From contig OY727095.1 of NCBI GenBank assembly GCA_963402885.1, positions 16,559,001 to 16,623,000 of the forward strand: a DNA stretch of 64,000 bases, given 5' to 3'. Positions 22,855 through 37,800 of this stretch are shown piece after piece (position 1 is the stretch's first letter; each line of letters opens with the position of its first letter). This DNA is from Antedon bifida (Eukaryota > Echinodermata > Crinoidea > Comatulida > Antedonidae). Made by a program: the position numbers and the translations under genes. The notes below the pieces were generated by a model. It was not told where the DNA came from. It saw only the letters and a program-made list of their open reading frames with translations, and searched no databases.

Positions 22855-25800
22855 CTTCACTTTGTTCACATTGGTGACTTGATGATGCTGCCTCACTTCT
22901 TCTCACTATCGCCTACAAATAATCATTTAATGTAAATAATCAACTTTATTAAATAAAAAAAAAACCAGATATTATTAATTTGAATCAAATTACAATTACT
23001 GAAACTGTTTAAGAATGAAAGATTCAATAACTTTACAAATAACTTAATACAAAACAAAGAATATATGCATACCATTACCAAGTAGTATGTTACTTGCTAT
23101 TTTGCTAAGACGACCTGCAAACATCTGTATTTTGTCTAAATCATCAGATAATTCTTGCTCAATCTCCAGACGGAGAACTGCATCCCATACATTGGAGAAG
23201 TTATATTTTGTCAATTTATAGTAAGCAGTAACATTATGTAATGCATCTGGGTCAACTTGATTCAGGGCCTTGAACAGTCGCTTCCTGTAAGGTGACAACT
23301 TAGCTTTACCAGTATGTCTATTCTGAATGTTGTTGTTTGTCATATACTTTGATACAAGATCTTTGGCCTGTTGGATTTCAGATGTATTTGTAACCTCTAA
23401 CAGCAAGTTAACATTGGTTGGTGAGATTAAACCTTTGTCTTCAAGTGCATTGAGCAATTCATGTCCATTGCAATGTGGATTTTTAATTTCACTGACACTC
23501 AAGTGAGAAAATAGTAGGAATCTTAGCCAACGGTATTTTTCACCGTCAAAGCATCCACTGAGACCAGCTTTTAGATCTTGGAAATTGTCGCAAGTTTTCG
23601 ATTCTGCAATTGTGTTCCTGTCTGCAAATAAAATTATAGCACATTTATTATTATTTTTTATTATTATTTCCAAAATGAAAATAATTTGTTTGTTTAATTA
23701 TAAGTATAGACTATCAACAAAATGTAAAAGCATAAAAAAATTAAACAAATTAAAAAGTAATTGAGGTAAATGTTAAATTTGTGTTATGTTCTCTCTCCAC
23801 TCTACTATTTAAAAATAAAAATATTGTGGAATTATGTCAGGTTCAGATCAAGTTCAATAATAAATATCAAACTACGGTAAACTTTGGAAAACTTGATATT
23901 GTAAGTTCTGGAAAAATTGACAGTCACATGTGTGTCATTCTAGACTTGGCTATATGTGGCAAGTTTTGGTATATTAAACAATTAAAATTAAGGACTTGAC
24001 AGTAGTTGGCTGAAGTCAGCCATAGCTAGGCTGGTACGTAAGCCACGGGCGGGTAGAGGCATGTCCTTGGTTTTGCTTTCCCAATGTGTTCCCAACAAAG
24101 ATTAATGCATTGCTGTAAAACTATTTCTCAATTGAACTGTTGATTTTATGCATTTGTGTTAATGCTAGTTTATTTAGTTCAGGTTCGAATTGAATGCGTC
24201 TGTGATGATACTATGTGTCCCATGCAGGATAGGCCTTGCTAGTACTACTGTAGTAAACTAGTATAGTACTAGTATTACTGAATGGGTACCCCTGTTACTA
24301 GCTATAGGCTAGCCTAGACCCAATCATCTGTTACATGAGTCTAATTGTCTTTGCCATCTAGACCATGATGACCATAAACAATTCTAAATTTGGTGTAAGT
24401 ACAGTACTATCGTCATTTGATGCAAAAACTCCAACAGGTAAAAAATAACCACAAATCTTGAACATGACAAATTTTCACAAACATTTTTTTTTGGGGTTTG
24501 CACAAATCAATTTCAAGTCTAGTTTTAAACTTAATAATCAACATTATATTCTTGGTGCTATAATAATATGATCATAAATTTTAGAGAGAGTATATTATCA
24601 TCATCATTATAACCAACTTAAATTTTTTAATTTAAAATTATTATAATCTTGTTCATCATCATTATGTGTGTGTGTGTGTGTGTGTGTGTTGTTCGATTTA
24701 TAAAGCGCTTATACAATCAAAAGATTGTCCCAAAGCACTGACAGAAGAAACAGAAAGAAATTACAAAGAAAAAAGATGGGTTTTGAAATAGATAGTGGAT
24801 GCATTTTTAATAGGATCAGGAAGATTGTTCCACAATATCACTATCTTTATCTACTAGTATCTTACCTTCACTTTGTTGGTGACTCTGTGATGTTCCTTCT
24901 CTTTCATCCTCATCACTACTACCTAAAAATGATAAAAATGAGAAGTATATGTTTAAAGTATGTTAGGATTTGTTTATATACATGGCACTTTTACACTGGA
25001 TGATCGAGATTTGATCATTAAGAAAGTAGTGCATTACTAATACACTATCAAACTTGTTTGACATAAAAAGTGTGATGTCGTGAGGTAATTTCCCGATTGA
25101 TCGTAATCAAAACGGTACCGGGTATGGTCTACTAGCTTTTCTGCTCCCAACCAGTACATCCATTCATAGAAGCCTTGATTAAGTAAGCCTACCTGGTGGT
25201 AACCATAGAACGGTCCCGAGATAACGACTATACTTCAGCTTTAGTCGATAGAAGATTGAAATATTGTTAGAGATAGAGTATACGATGTTTGATTATGTGT
25301 AGATATGTGATTTGTTCTATTATCCAAATGATGTTCCGTATATAGGAGATGAAGATAGTAGTTGGGTGTAATGATTTTGTATATCAAATAATTATCCTAG
25401 ACTGTATATTATGCGATAAATAATATTTTATATATATTTTAAAAAATATTTATTGTTATGATTATAATATTAATAAAAATATATTTGTTAGTATAAATTA
25501 AAAAATTAAAAAATATAAAATATAGATATAAAGAAGAAAAGCAAAGAGGTTATGGAGCGGCTATTCCTGAATATACAATAATAAGTATCGTAAGTTTAAT
25601 TTATAAATTTTAGGCGATCTTGTCAAAGGTCAAGCGCCTATAGCCTGCTACGTTTCGATATTCAATATTGAACTTGAAAGCTCTCTGTCTACACTATCAA
25701 ACAAATTTGACAAAAAAGTGTGATGTGCCCAAATATGAGTGATATACCCAAATATGGTAGTGATATGACATCATCATGTCCATATGTGGGCACATCACAT

Positions 25801-28800
25801 TAGCGACACATAGGCCTAATATAACATACCTTGATTTGAACTTGTCCCCACATCATCTGTAACAAATAAAATATACAATAATGAAATAATGTTACTTTAT
25901 ATATATATATATTTTAATATATTGTATATTTCCTATTATATTATTAGCTGTTTTAGGTCTTCAACCCTGTACAAGCTTTTAGCTTTTTGTTGTTGATCCT
26001 TTTCATCTTTTATGCATTTTATCTTTACATGTTTTATAATTTTTTTTTTTGATGAAAAAAATGAATGAAATGAAATGAATTCAATGGATGCTATACAAAT
26101 TCTATATTGCCAACACAACAGCACATTATCACATGTTCAAATGTTATAATAAAAGCAGCAAAGTATTTTATAAACCATTGAAGTGTTTTAGATCATCATC
26201 ACATTCTGTTATTTCCTTCATCATTTTAATTTTTATTATTTGATCAAAACCAACAGCGATGAAAACCACCATTAATATAAATTTGCTACTTAAAATTGTC
26301 TATACCAATTCATTTATGGAAAGGAATTACGTTGACCTTCATCCAGTCATTGGAAATGGTACCGGTTGAGAGGGATAAATTAAACAATTTTGAAAGCGGC
26401 TCAGCAATAAATGTAGCAGTTATCTTGAGCATAGTAGAAGTTATACCATCTTGACCTTGTGATTTACCAAATTTAAGCTTGTTTACGAGTCGCAATACCA
26501 AAACACTTTCATGAATATAAATTTGATATCTTGTTATAGTTATATTCTGTTTACTAGGGTAGGAAGCACTCGAGTCGGGGATGACGGGCCAAGTCACACA
26601 TTGCAAGGGCATATCACATACTTAGGTTTGGGTTTAGTTTTTTTCCTCAATTTTCTACTGTTTGAGAGGTTTCACAACATACAGAGCTTTATAAGTCCAT
26701 GATATTATAATATAAATACTCTGCGTATTTGTTAGACTCTCACAATGACGTGCCATATACACATATCCATTTCTAGAACATGTATGCACTGAATAAATCA
26801 TGGTACCCATCTTATGCTAAAATAAAATTCATTGATATTAACAAAGACAAATAATTTATTATACAAATAAACGCACAAGTCTAAATTTGTGCGTTAGAGG
26901 AGATGCGGCAAACTTGAGGGTATTTACAATGGTGTATGTTGCACAACATTTTTAATACCAGAGAGTTGCATCTCCAGTAACGCACAAACTTAGAATTGTG
27001 CGTTATTTGTTTTACAACATGGGTCTATGAATTATTATCACCACTCTGCTCGGCGACCAAATCACCGACAAGGCCTAAGGAGCAGCAATCACCACTTTGC
27101 TTGCCGACCAAATCACCGTCTAGCCTAGAAAATGGTACAATGCCTAGCACGATCGGTAATACTCTGCCATATGATTTACACGCAGTGGTGTTATGCTTTT
27201 TTTCCACTTCAGTGATCGCATGATAGTGAAAAAATAAAGAGCGCCATGTGATTCATTTCAGCGCATCTGATTGGCTACTATACATCTTTGAACCCATGTT
27301 ATAATACTAGTTAATTATCATTCATAAAAGTAAAACATAGTTTTTACAATTTAAATTTTTTTTAAAATAATCTATTTATCTGATATATAATATTTCAATC
27401 ACCTTGGTCTCTTTTTCTTCTTTTTCTTCCCTTTCCAATTTCATCTGCAAATAAAATGAAAAATATTACACTAGTTGAACCTTCTGTAAGTGGACACCAT
27501 TGGGTCCAGAAAAGTATCTGCTTATAAAAGTGCCTACTTATGACAGATTCAGCTGATAGTATCAATTGAGTGTTTATTAAGGGAGGGGAGGAGCACTGCA
27601 TACCATGTTTAACTATAATCACTTGAGACACAAAGATAAAATTGCTATGCAAGTAATCTACAACAAGCGACAGCTAATCTGAGCTTATCCAATCCTTTAC
27701 TTGTCATTGGTCAAATTACTATTGTTGTGCCTACGTTCTTGTGTTGCATCCTAGAGATCCAAACAATCGTCATTGAGGGCAGCACAGCATTAACAAAGGC
27801 AAATACTTTATTATAATTAAATATCATTGAGTCCATAAAAGTACAACATTTTGCAAAATTTATCTACTTATTTCAATCAATTACCTTCATCTGAATTTCT
27901 TCTTTTTCTTTCTGTTTCATCTGCAAATAAAATAAAAAATATTAGTTGAACCTCCTGTAAGTGGACACCATTGGGTCCAGCAAAGTATCTCATGGATGCA
28001 CACCAAAATGCAATGCACAGCTCATCTGAGCTTATTCACTTGCCATTGGTTAAATTACTTGTTGTGCCTACATTCTTGTGTTGCATCCTAATGAGATTCA
28101 AACTTAACAGCCAACATATTAAACTCTTGTCAAATAAAAAAAATAAATAGTTTTATAATATTGAACCTCCAACATTCACATTTTTGAATTTTAACTATCT
28201 TGACATTAACAAATAGATTGTTAATATTTTAATATTTTAACTAAGTAGAGATTATCAATAATGATTCTATTAGTACTACTACTGGTAAGAGGAATGAAGA
28301 TATCAAAGCTAATAGCAGCATGTTGTAACAATGTATAGATTATCAATAATGATTCTGATAGTACTACTACTGGTAAGAGGAATGAAGATATCACAGCTAA
28401 TAGCAGCATGTTGTAACAATGTATAGATTATCAATAATGATTCTAACAGTACTACTACTGGTACGAGGTATGAAGATATCACAGCTAATAGCAAATTGAA
28501 GATATTTACTAATTTGTATGTGTTTGTTTAATTAAATTAAATAATAATCATTTAGTTTATTGTTTATTGGTCAAATAAATAATGAAAATAAACTTGTATA
28601 TATATATATTACTCTTACTTCCAAATAGCCGCTGGTAACGTGAAACATCCATTGAAAATGTCGCGCCAGTTGTGGTGCATTTTAACTTTCTATACTGGAA
28701 ATATTCAAGATTTTGAATGTGCTTCTTTTCTGATGTATTACTGCATTCACAAAGTATGCATCTCTCATATTGAATCCCTCTTCTACCACCATCTTTAGAA

Positions 28801-31800
28801 GGTGCAAATGACTTCTGGATTGTTAACAAAACCTAAAATATAAATTGAATGGCAAACTGCAATTAAAACTATACTATGTAGCAACTTTGAATCAGCAGCA
28901 CAAATTCTTAAAATGTTGTGTTCACTAATAATTACAATACAATAAAAGAGAAAACTAAAACAATAACAAATAAAATATCTAAAATACAATTCTAAAGTGA
29001 ATTTTTAAAGACGTTTTTATAAATCATTTGTTATTAATTAATGTTATATAATAAAAAAGTCAATAACAACTAGTTGTGAAAACTGTACTTTAAGTTGCTT
29101 GTACTTTAAATTGATATTATATTAACATTTTATCATTTTATAATTAAATTTTAAAGATGTTTTTATATCAATTGTTACTAAGCAATGTTATATTATATCA
29201 TAATTAATTTACCTCCGCCAAGGAGGTATATGTAATCGATCGTGTGTGTTTGTCTGTCTGTCTGTTTGTTTGTTAGCAGGATTACTCAAAAGTAATTACA
29301 AGATCTTTACCAAAATGAATAGATATGTGGTCAAGGACCATTCCATTAAATTTTGTGACCATTTGGAACCATGGGCCCAATTCTGGACCACTTTTTAGTA
29401 TACTTTTCAGACCTGCTAGTGTTAAAAGATAGGACAGAATTTTTCAAAAGCCGGCGAGCAGTCTTAAAGTAACAAGTAAACTGCAAATTGCATTTTCTCA
29501 AGAACTACTTGTCCAAGAGTTATAATTTGTGATTTGTAATTTTAAAACATAATTTGATTGAATGTGCATGTTTTTTGATGCGAGTAGTTTAAAAAACCTA
29601 TTTCTTTTCAAATTCACTCGTTTGATTTTCGCGTTGCTGTTCTATTGTTAGTCAACTGAAGCTATTGTTAATTGAAAGGCTTGTTACATAACCATTACAC
29701 CAAACTCGCATACGCATGCTTGTAGTGAAATTAGCCTAAATCACAAACAGCATTAAGACACACACAACTATATATATATCTTATGTAGGAGAATTTTACA
29801 GTAGGCGGAGGAATGCACTCTCGGAGTGGCTTTCTAATTAATAACGTTAACTGAAATCAATAAAGTTTTAACGATATGGTAGATCTTAGCAATAGTGGGC
29901 TTAGATGTTTTTTTAATTATTGAAAACTAAACCAATCTACAGAATTACAACGTCAAATACAAATTAAGACAATGAAACGGCTAAACGCATTACACAAAAA
30001 TTATTTTAAATGTTTAAATTATTTTATTTATTTTATTTTTTTATGTCGTACTATAACAATCTCAAAATCAACCAAAGCATCTATAAAAAATATGTAGTTC
30101 TCCAAACTGATATGAAATAATAACCAACCTCTTTACATGCTTCAGAAGAGGGTTCCTCATTACTTGTTTCATTAAGAGCAGGAGTTCTTTTAATAGTCAC
30201 CTGAAAAAAAGGAAAGTGATGTTTTGATATTTGAATTTGAGTTTATGAATAGATTAAATTATGATTTATTCACAAGATATTGAATGATACAGTACCTTTA
30301 ACAAGAACTTTCGCTCATTCTCCTTAGTTATGAATTTGACAAGAGATAAAGTTACATCATGATCTTGGTCGAAGTAAAGTTCAGCATGATTATACAAGAG
30401 TATTGGGTCAACTCCTTTCTTTTGAAATTTGTTGAGGAAATCAATAATCATATATGGAAACAATACATCTGGCAGATATCCCTTAAAGTCGTAATAGATA
30501 CTGATAGCTGGAAATTCATCAGGCACTGCTTTCACTTCACTTGCTGTCTTGAAAGCAAGGCGTAGTGGCACAAAAAATGATTGCTTTCCAACAGATTCCT
30601 GAAATTGTTGATTTGTAAAAATGCCATTTAAATTTCTTTTAAGAAAACTAATTTCATGTACATGTTAAAAACATCTTTCAGCAGAAAGTTTAATCAAAAT
30701 ACGTCATAACGCTACAAATAATTAGAAATTGTATGTAAAATTTTACCAATTATGTATCATATAAAAAATCGTTTTTTTCACATTAGCTTCATGCAAAACA
30801 TAACATGTTAGAAAACAAAACCTACTGTAGATGTACTTCCCAAATCTTGGCTGCTGGTTGTCTTCCTTTTACAAATGAAACCTAATTGAATCATCAGTGC
30901 TACAAGGAACTCAAAATTCTTTCCTTTGTCAACATTACTATCTCTCCATAATTTTCGCAACAACTTTTCTTCCAGTATGCCCTTGTCAAGCTTATCATAA
31001 GATTCATTAAACATACCGTACTAAAAAAAAATTGTTACTTTCTGTTTTTATTACAGAGTGGCAGAAAGGAATCAAGAGGGATACAGGGAAATAGTCAACA
31101 AATAAAGTAAACTTTTATAACATGAATAAATGTCAATGTATAATGCAGTATTATCATTGTGAAATTACAGTAGTTTGTTGCTGTGCTTTTTACTTTTTCA
31201 ATTATAATACAATGAAAGTAACATAATTAAAACGTTAGTCACTTGCAAATGATGCCTTCCAGCATACTTAAATATAGAACATCTTAAGCAAGAAATTTAA
31301 CACAGAACAGGAATAATTATATTACTGCAACACGTTTTTCAAATGCAAGACATTACATGAGTCTACTTACAGATTTTGAGGGAACCACAGTTACAAATGC
31401 AGTAACAATTTCAACCAGTTTCATCGGATCTAACACTGCTTTATTGATTAGTAATTCGTTGTCAGGCATGTAAACAATTTCACCATGATCGTGCAAGTTT
31501 ATAAGCAGAACTGATTTGGTTTTTTTGTCAACAATACCATTATTACTTGCCAGCGTTTTGAGCTTTAAAAATTAGTGTTAATCAGATTTTTTTTTAAATG
31601 TAGGTATATATTTATTATCAACATTATTTTTGTCCTTAACAGCATACATTTTTTGAGTAAATAACACTTTTTGGTTATCCAGTGTAGTGAATATAAATAA
31701 ATGTTACCAAAATAAACAAAAGGGTTCACTAAGAAGTTTGATAGCAAGACATGGACACAAAAACAGCGATCATTCTCACAGGGGTATACCCACATGTTCT

Positions 31801-34800
31801 GGCTGACAATACATATTGCCAGCATTACCCTTTAAAATAAGAAATCATACCGGCATTGTTTTGAGTATATAGTATTACATACTAACTTGGTTAAGGGAGG
31901 ATAATTTTAGTATTTAGGTAAATGCTATTGCTAAAATTCATATAATTTATGTAATAATAAATAATTATACAAAGTATACTTTTTTTAAATTTGTGTGCAT
32001 GTTTTATACTTAAAAACAATGTTATTTGATAGTGGGACGAAAAAAAACCCCAATTTTTTCACTTATTAGGTCAGTATTTAGTAACGATTTAGAAATAAAA
32101 CAATGGCAACATATATAAAAGATGAAAATATGATCTTGAATATTGTTATTTAATTGGTTATGACAAATTCCAGTATAAAGATCATTTTTAAAATTATATT
32201 TTTTTTTTTAATAGATACTTGATAAATATTTGTGACTTTCTGACTGAAAGTGTTTATTCTATAAAATATTATTTCCAAAAATGTTCTGAAGAATGATAAA
32301 AAATAACATTTACCTCTTCTAAAGAACACAAAGAAAAAGAGGGCTGTTTTTCTCTCCTTAGATCATCTAGTCCACATCTAAAACGCATCCACTTTAAAGG
32401 AATTTCCTTTTCTAAAGCTTTCTTAAGGTCATCAATAACTTGTTTGAGATCACCAAAGCTCTTATCTGTCGTTTCTTGGCTGTTTTCAATGGCAAAATAT
32501 TGATACACATGTTTTCCATATGGTTTTCTTTTAAGCACATCTTGAATCTTTTTAAACATCTTTTCTGCCTGTTTGTAAATAAAGATTTACATCTATACAC
32601 AAATGTGTCAATTCTGTAATTTATTTTAAGTAAGATTTGAAAACTAGTCTAGAAAACTCAGATCTAGAAAACTCAGATCTCAGATATATCTGAGTTTTCT
32701 AGACCTAGAAAACTCAGATATCTGACTTTTCTAGATCTAGAAAACTCAGAGACATTATGAGAACACCTAACCACAGTAAAACCTGGAATGGTTAGTTTTT
32801 GAAAGCATTCATTACTACATCTTATTTGGAAGGCATTAAATAAAATCTTTTATAAGAGTCAAACTGTTTTTAATGCATAAAATGCATGTTATAAATTAGA
32901 AGACTTGTTCAATCTCAATGCCTTACTGCATCTAGAAACACTTACTTCATTAGAATCAATGAAAGTAGCAAGATCATCCAATGGTTTACTGAGATCAAAC
33001 ACAACAATGTATAGTGCTTGTAGTGTTATGAACATCTGCAAAAATATTCAAATATTGACTGATTAATATTCTTTAAGGCCTTCTGACAACATATGAACAA
33101 ATATTATTTTAAATTGTATTGTTGCTACAAATGCCTCGACATTGCAGTGCCAGCCTTATGTTTACGGAATGTTTTTATGAATTGTTAAGAAAATCAATAT
33201 ATGGCCTGATGGGTAGACTAAATGCAAGCGAAAATGTTTTAGTCTCAACGATTATAAGCAACGTCTTAGTTAAGTCGAAGATGCTCTCCAGGTGGAATGC
33301 CATCCTGAGATGAGTAGTAGTAATTAGTCTTGTTTATTTTATTTGATATTATATGTAATTTTTACTTTCTATGGACCAGAGATTCCGAAATAAAAGATTG
33401 AATGAATGAATGAATATATAATAAAGACTTTCATAAAGGTAAAAGGTAAAGGTATTATAATAATAGTTGTCCTCAAGCCTAACTGAAAACTGAGGAAATT
33501 CGGATTAGGCCCTCCACTGACCTACAGCAGCCAGCAGTGCAGCGCCTACCAGATCAGCACACCGGGAGATGACCCTACTCTTTGTGAATAGTGTACCAAG
33601 TTCTTTAACGTGTACACAAGACGAGTTTACATCCAATCCGAAGGACGAGGCAATGAGAGCATCTTGCCTAAGGATACAGTTAGTATGGTACCGATTCGAA
33701 CCCATGCCTATTATATGCTAGTCTGATATTATCATTACACCATCGCTTTCCGGTATACAGCACCCGCCGTGATTCCTGACAGAATGCAACCGGGCCCAAC
33801 ATTGCTTAACTTCGGTGATCTGACATAAACCGGTGTTTGGCCGTATACACACATTTTTTGATTTGTGGCGAAAAGCTACTGAAAATGTGTAATATTAACG
33901 GGTGTCTAGAAAGCTAAGATCTAGAAAACTCAGATCTGAGATATATCTGAGTTTTCTAGATCTAGAAAACTCAGATATCTGACTTTTCTAGATCTAGAAG
34001 ACTCAGATATCAAGATCTGAGTTTTCTAGTTCCAGAATGAAACTAAAAAACCCATTGTCAAATGGATCGTTCCATTATTAATCAGAGGGTAGCTTGTTTG
34101 AAATACTACAGTATTATACGTTTTCTTACTACTAATAATAAATATTGTAACTTGTAGTAGAGGCCTACAACTTATATCATAAAGAAATACAGTATACACC
34201 TTTTAAAATATAGGCTTAGCATTTAGGCCTAGTCTAGCTATTACAAACTCAATTCAAGGCTCAACGTGTGGGCGCTATCGCAATGTATCGCGAGGGGGGT
34301 CAGCCTGGCCCTACTAGGCTAGAAGTGGTCAACTCGTACCCAAAATAACTCATACCTATTCCCAACTTAACTAACGTACTAACTCGTACCTCAACCAACT
34401 CGTACCACACCAACTTGTACATACCTAATTTTTAAGCCTACATTTTAACGGTAACGTGCAGTGTATTTCCGTTATGATTTACATGTTGACTACATGTTAC
34501 AATATTAGTAAGAAAACGTACACAGAGTAATCAGTTTTAATAATACTCTAGTATTTCAAATGACCTTCTGATTAATAATGGAATGATCCAAATGACCTAC
34601 CAACCAATCATTTGATGATCTGAGTTTTCTAGTTCCAGAATGGAACTAGAAAACTCAGATATTGATATCTGAGTTTTCTAGATCTAGAAAATCTAGACAC
34701 CTAATTTTAACATTAGGCATGGATATTTTATATTCATGCAATGTTGTGAGGTGGTTTCCCGATTAAACGTACGATCAAAACGGTACTGGGTATGATCAAC

Positions 34801-37800
34801 TAGCGTTCGTGTTCCCACCTAATCATCCATTCATGCAGAATGATGAATGGATGATGGATATCAATCTGTGGCGATGAAGATATCAATCTGTGGCGACAAT
34901 AGAATGGACCCGAGACCTGGCTATCTTCGACTTTTAAATAATAGAAAGTTTTGAAAATTTTGTTAGGCTAGAAATGTACGTTGTATGATGTGTATGTATA
35001 TTGAAAAATGGTTGTAGTTTTCAAAATTACATTGTACAAGTTGCGATGAGAAAAACTGTTATTTGATCGTTAGTTGACGTGTACATAAAGCAAAAATAAA
35101 AATAGAATAAAATTTGTTAGTAAAACTTTAAATAAGAGTAAAGATATAAGGAAGAAAAGCAAAGAGATCATGGAGCGGCTGTACCAGAATATACAACACA
35201 AGTATTGTAAAGTTAAAAAACTAAAAAATTTAGGCGATCTTGTCAAAGTCAAGCACCTTCAGCCTGCCACGTTTCGATATTCAATATTGAACTTGACCTG
35301 ACGTAGTTCCACAATATCTTATTATAAAAAATTGTAGAGTGGATAGAAAACTATTAAAAATGGTTATTGTTAAACTGTTTTTAATATACGTTTTAATGTT
35401 AAACTATGTTTACATTGTCTCAAAAAAAAAAGTATTTTATTTCAAGATGAAGGAGATTGAAAGTTAATGTTGTGTACTTGTTTCTGTGTATACAGGACGT
35501 TAAAAATATTAAAATTATTATATAGGATTTATGTAATATGATTATATTTTATGGTTTATATGAATGATAATTTTAAAATAGAAATGATTTAGTTCTAAAT
35601 ATAATATTAAAAGTCTTACCTTGTTTGAAAGCCATTTGGTTTGGATATTATTGAAATAATGATATGTCAGAGCTGTTGTAAGTTTAAGATGTTTTTATCG
35701 ACCTTTTCTTTGTGAGAATGTTATGTTTGAAAGTAACAAGTTCGAAGGTTTGCTATGTGCATGCGTTAGAACGTGGTATCGAATTGACGTGGGTGTTTTG
35801 ATTACGCATAAAAGTCTGTATAGATTATTATATGGGAGGATTATATACATAACGGTTTTTGGTTTTAAATTTTATAGTGGAGTAATTTATTTAGATATAA
35901 CATTTGAGTTTATATACTTGGTTATGGTTGGAAAAAATAGTGAATAGGGTTTAGGGGTAAAAACATAAATAAACAAATATCGTTTTAGTTGGATTAGGCA
36001 TTTGTAGGGTGGTTTATGGGGAAAGTTTTATAGATTTATTAAATATCGTTTTTGATTAGGTTATGTAAAGGGGTAGGTTTAGGCATGGATTAAGGAATAG
36101 AAGGATATGTATCAGTTTGAGTTCAAAGGTTCCATGACTCTAACCTACAGAGCGTGGACCGCCCACAATGTTACAAAATAAACACAGTACAGTATAATTA
36201 ACCGTCGTTAACAACGAAACGGTCGTGTGCCTAATATATTGTTTACTGCACATGCTCAACAACCTTTAACCTTGTTGGCTATGCTTTCGCGCGCTCTTAT
36301 CTTGGTGGCATGATTAATATTTTATATTTTTAGCGCTAGCCTAACTTTTCTGAATTCAAATTAAACGATCTCCCAGAAATATTACAAGATTATTAATAAA
36401 TGTAATTACAAGATTAAATACAAATTGTTTGTAAATTGTAGTACCCTTTGTGTTTAAAAAACATTAATTTTGCCATGTTCAAAATCTGCCGTGATTGATC
36501 TACGCTAATGTTTCTATGACCTTAAAGTAGCATTTTATGACCTGTAGTAGCCCTACATCTGAGGACACAACTAGTTGTTGTCTCAGCCTACATGTAAAAT
36601 TACAAAATCAGCAAGGATACTAGGCCCAGGCCTTCTAGGCTTACTAGTAAACTCTATGATTTGCCGACATTGATATAGACCTAGGTAGGCCTATTGGTAG
36701 GCCAATCTTCAGTGTAGTAGCGATCTATATTCTCATCGTTGTCTACTTCTTGTGGGAATAATAATACAGTAATATAAGCTTGCCTTGCGAAAACGAACGA
36801 GCGCTAGTAGAGAGTAGTACAGCAGTAGAGTCAGTGGTGATGTATAGCCAGCCAATCCCGGATCAGGGATCGCACTAGCCAATCACCAGGCACTACAATT
36901 TAAATATAATCACATCGATAATTAAGGAGATTTATAAAGAAACCACTGCTTAGCCATACATTAAAAACACGATTGTTGTATGTGTGGACACAGGACACGC
37001 TAACAACATACATTATCAAATGCATAATTTAATATTCTATAGATTAACGCAATTTTTAATGACAGAAGATGGCAGGCAAATAATGATAATTCAAATATAA
37101 AAATTGCATATTTTATTAATATTACCAACTACTTAAAATTACCAGTCGTAAGAAAGTGAACTTTTCGTAGTCCGATTGTGATGAAACTAAAACAGAATTG
37201 TTCAGCAATATATTGTTGTTGTCAATTAATCACCGACGCAGACATGTCAATAGAACATTCAGACTGTGCATATCATTTCTACATGGCTACGTTTTGGTCT
37301 CAAAAAATGTAACAGTTGATTCGCAGCGTTCTACAGAGGGCCGCGGTTAGAGACACAGAGTTCAATGAGCGTGTTTGTTTGATTGGCAGCAGTGCTTTAG
37401 TATAGGCAAGCGCGTTGGAAAATCGTTTGATGTCACTGTCGATGCATATCCTTCTATTCTTTAATCCATGGTTTAGGGATATAATAGGAAAAATAATTAA
37501 GGGTCGTTTAATTTATAAAGTTGAAATAGGATGTTTGGTTAGTTTTAGTAATAACTTGGAGTAGGTAGTTTATGAATATATAGGAATGGTTGACAAATTT
37601 AGAAGTGAATTCTTATATTAATTAAGGTATAGTGATCAAAAAATAAATTGATGTCATTTAATAGTGTGCGTTTATAACATATTTCGTATAAAAAACATTT
37701 TATAAGTCATAAAACTCAAAAAGAATAAATAAATATAGAGGTAAACATTATGGTACAGTATGAATAACGATTTATTTGACAATATTAAAGTATTTATATG

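Noticed and set aside
22855..22912. Linker exon using the acceptor at 22912
   Set aside because: In phase 1 that acceptor gives an in-frame stop. The acceptor seven bases further (22905) stays open, so that border was used.
27025..27223. Overlapping frames on both strands with a repeated DLVGKQSGD/DLVAEQSGD
   Set aside because: The repeat is a small local DNA duplication (accaaatcaccg) next to a MITE, with no coding evidence.
35609..35690. Possible exon between G3 and the next ROC exon (ends MAFKQ or WLSNK depending on phase)
   Set aside because: The donor gtaag and an acceptor exist, but the phase does not fit the phase-0 exit at 38865, and the direct join HGLHR to MFITLQALYIVV matches the ROC fold better.
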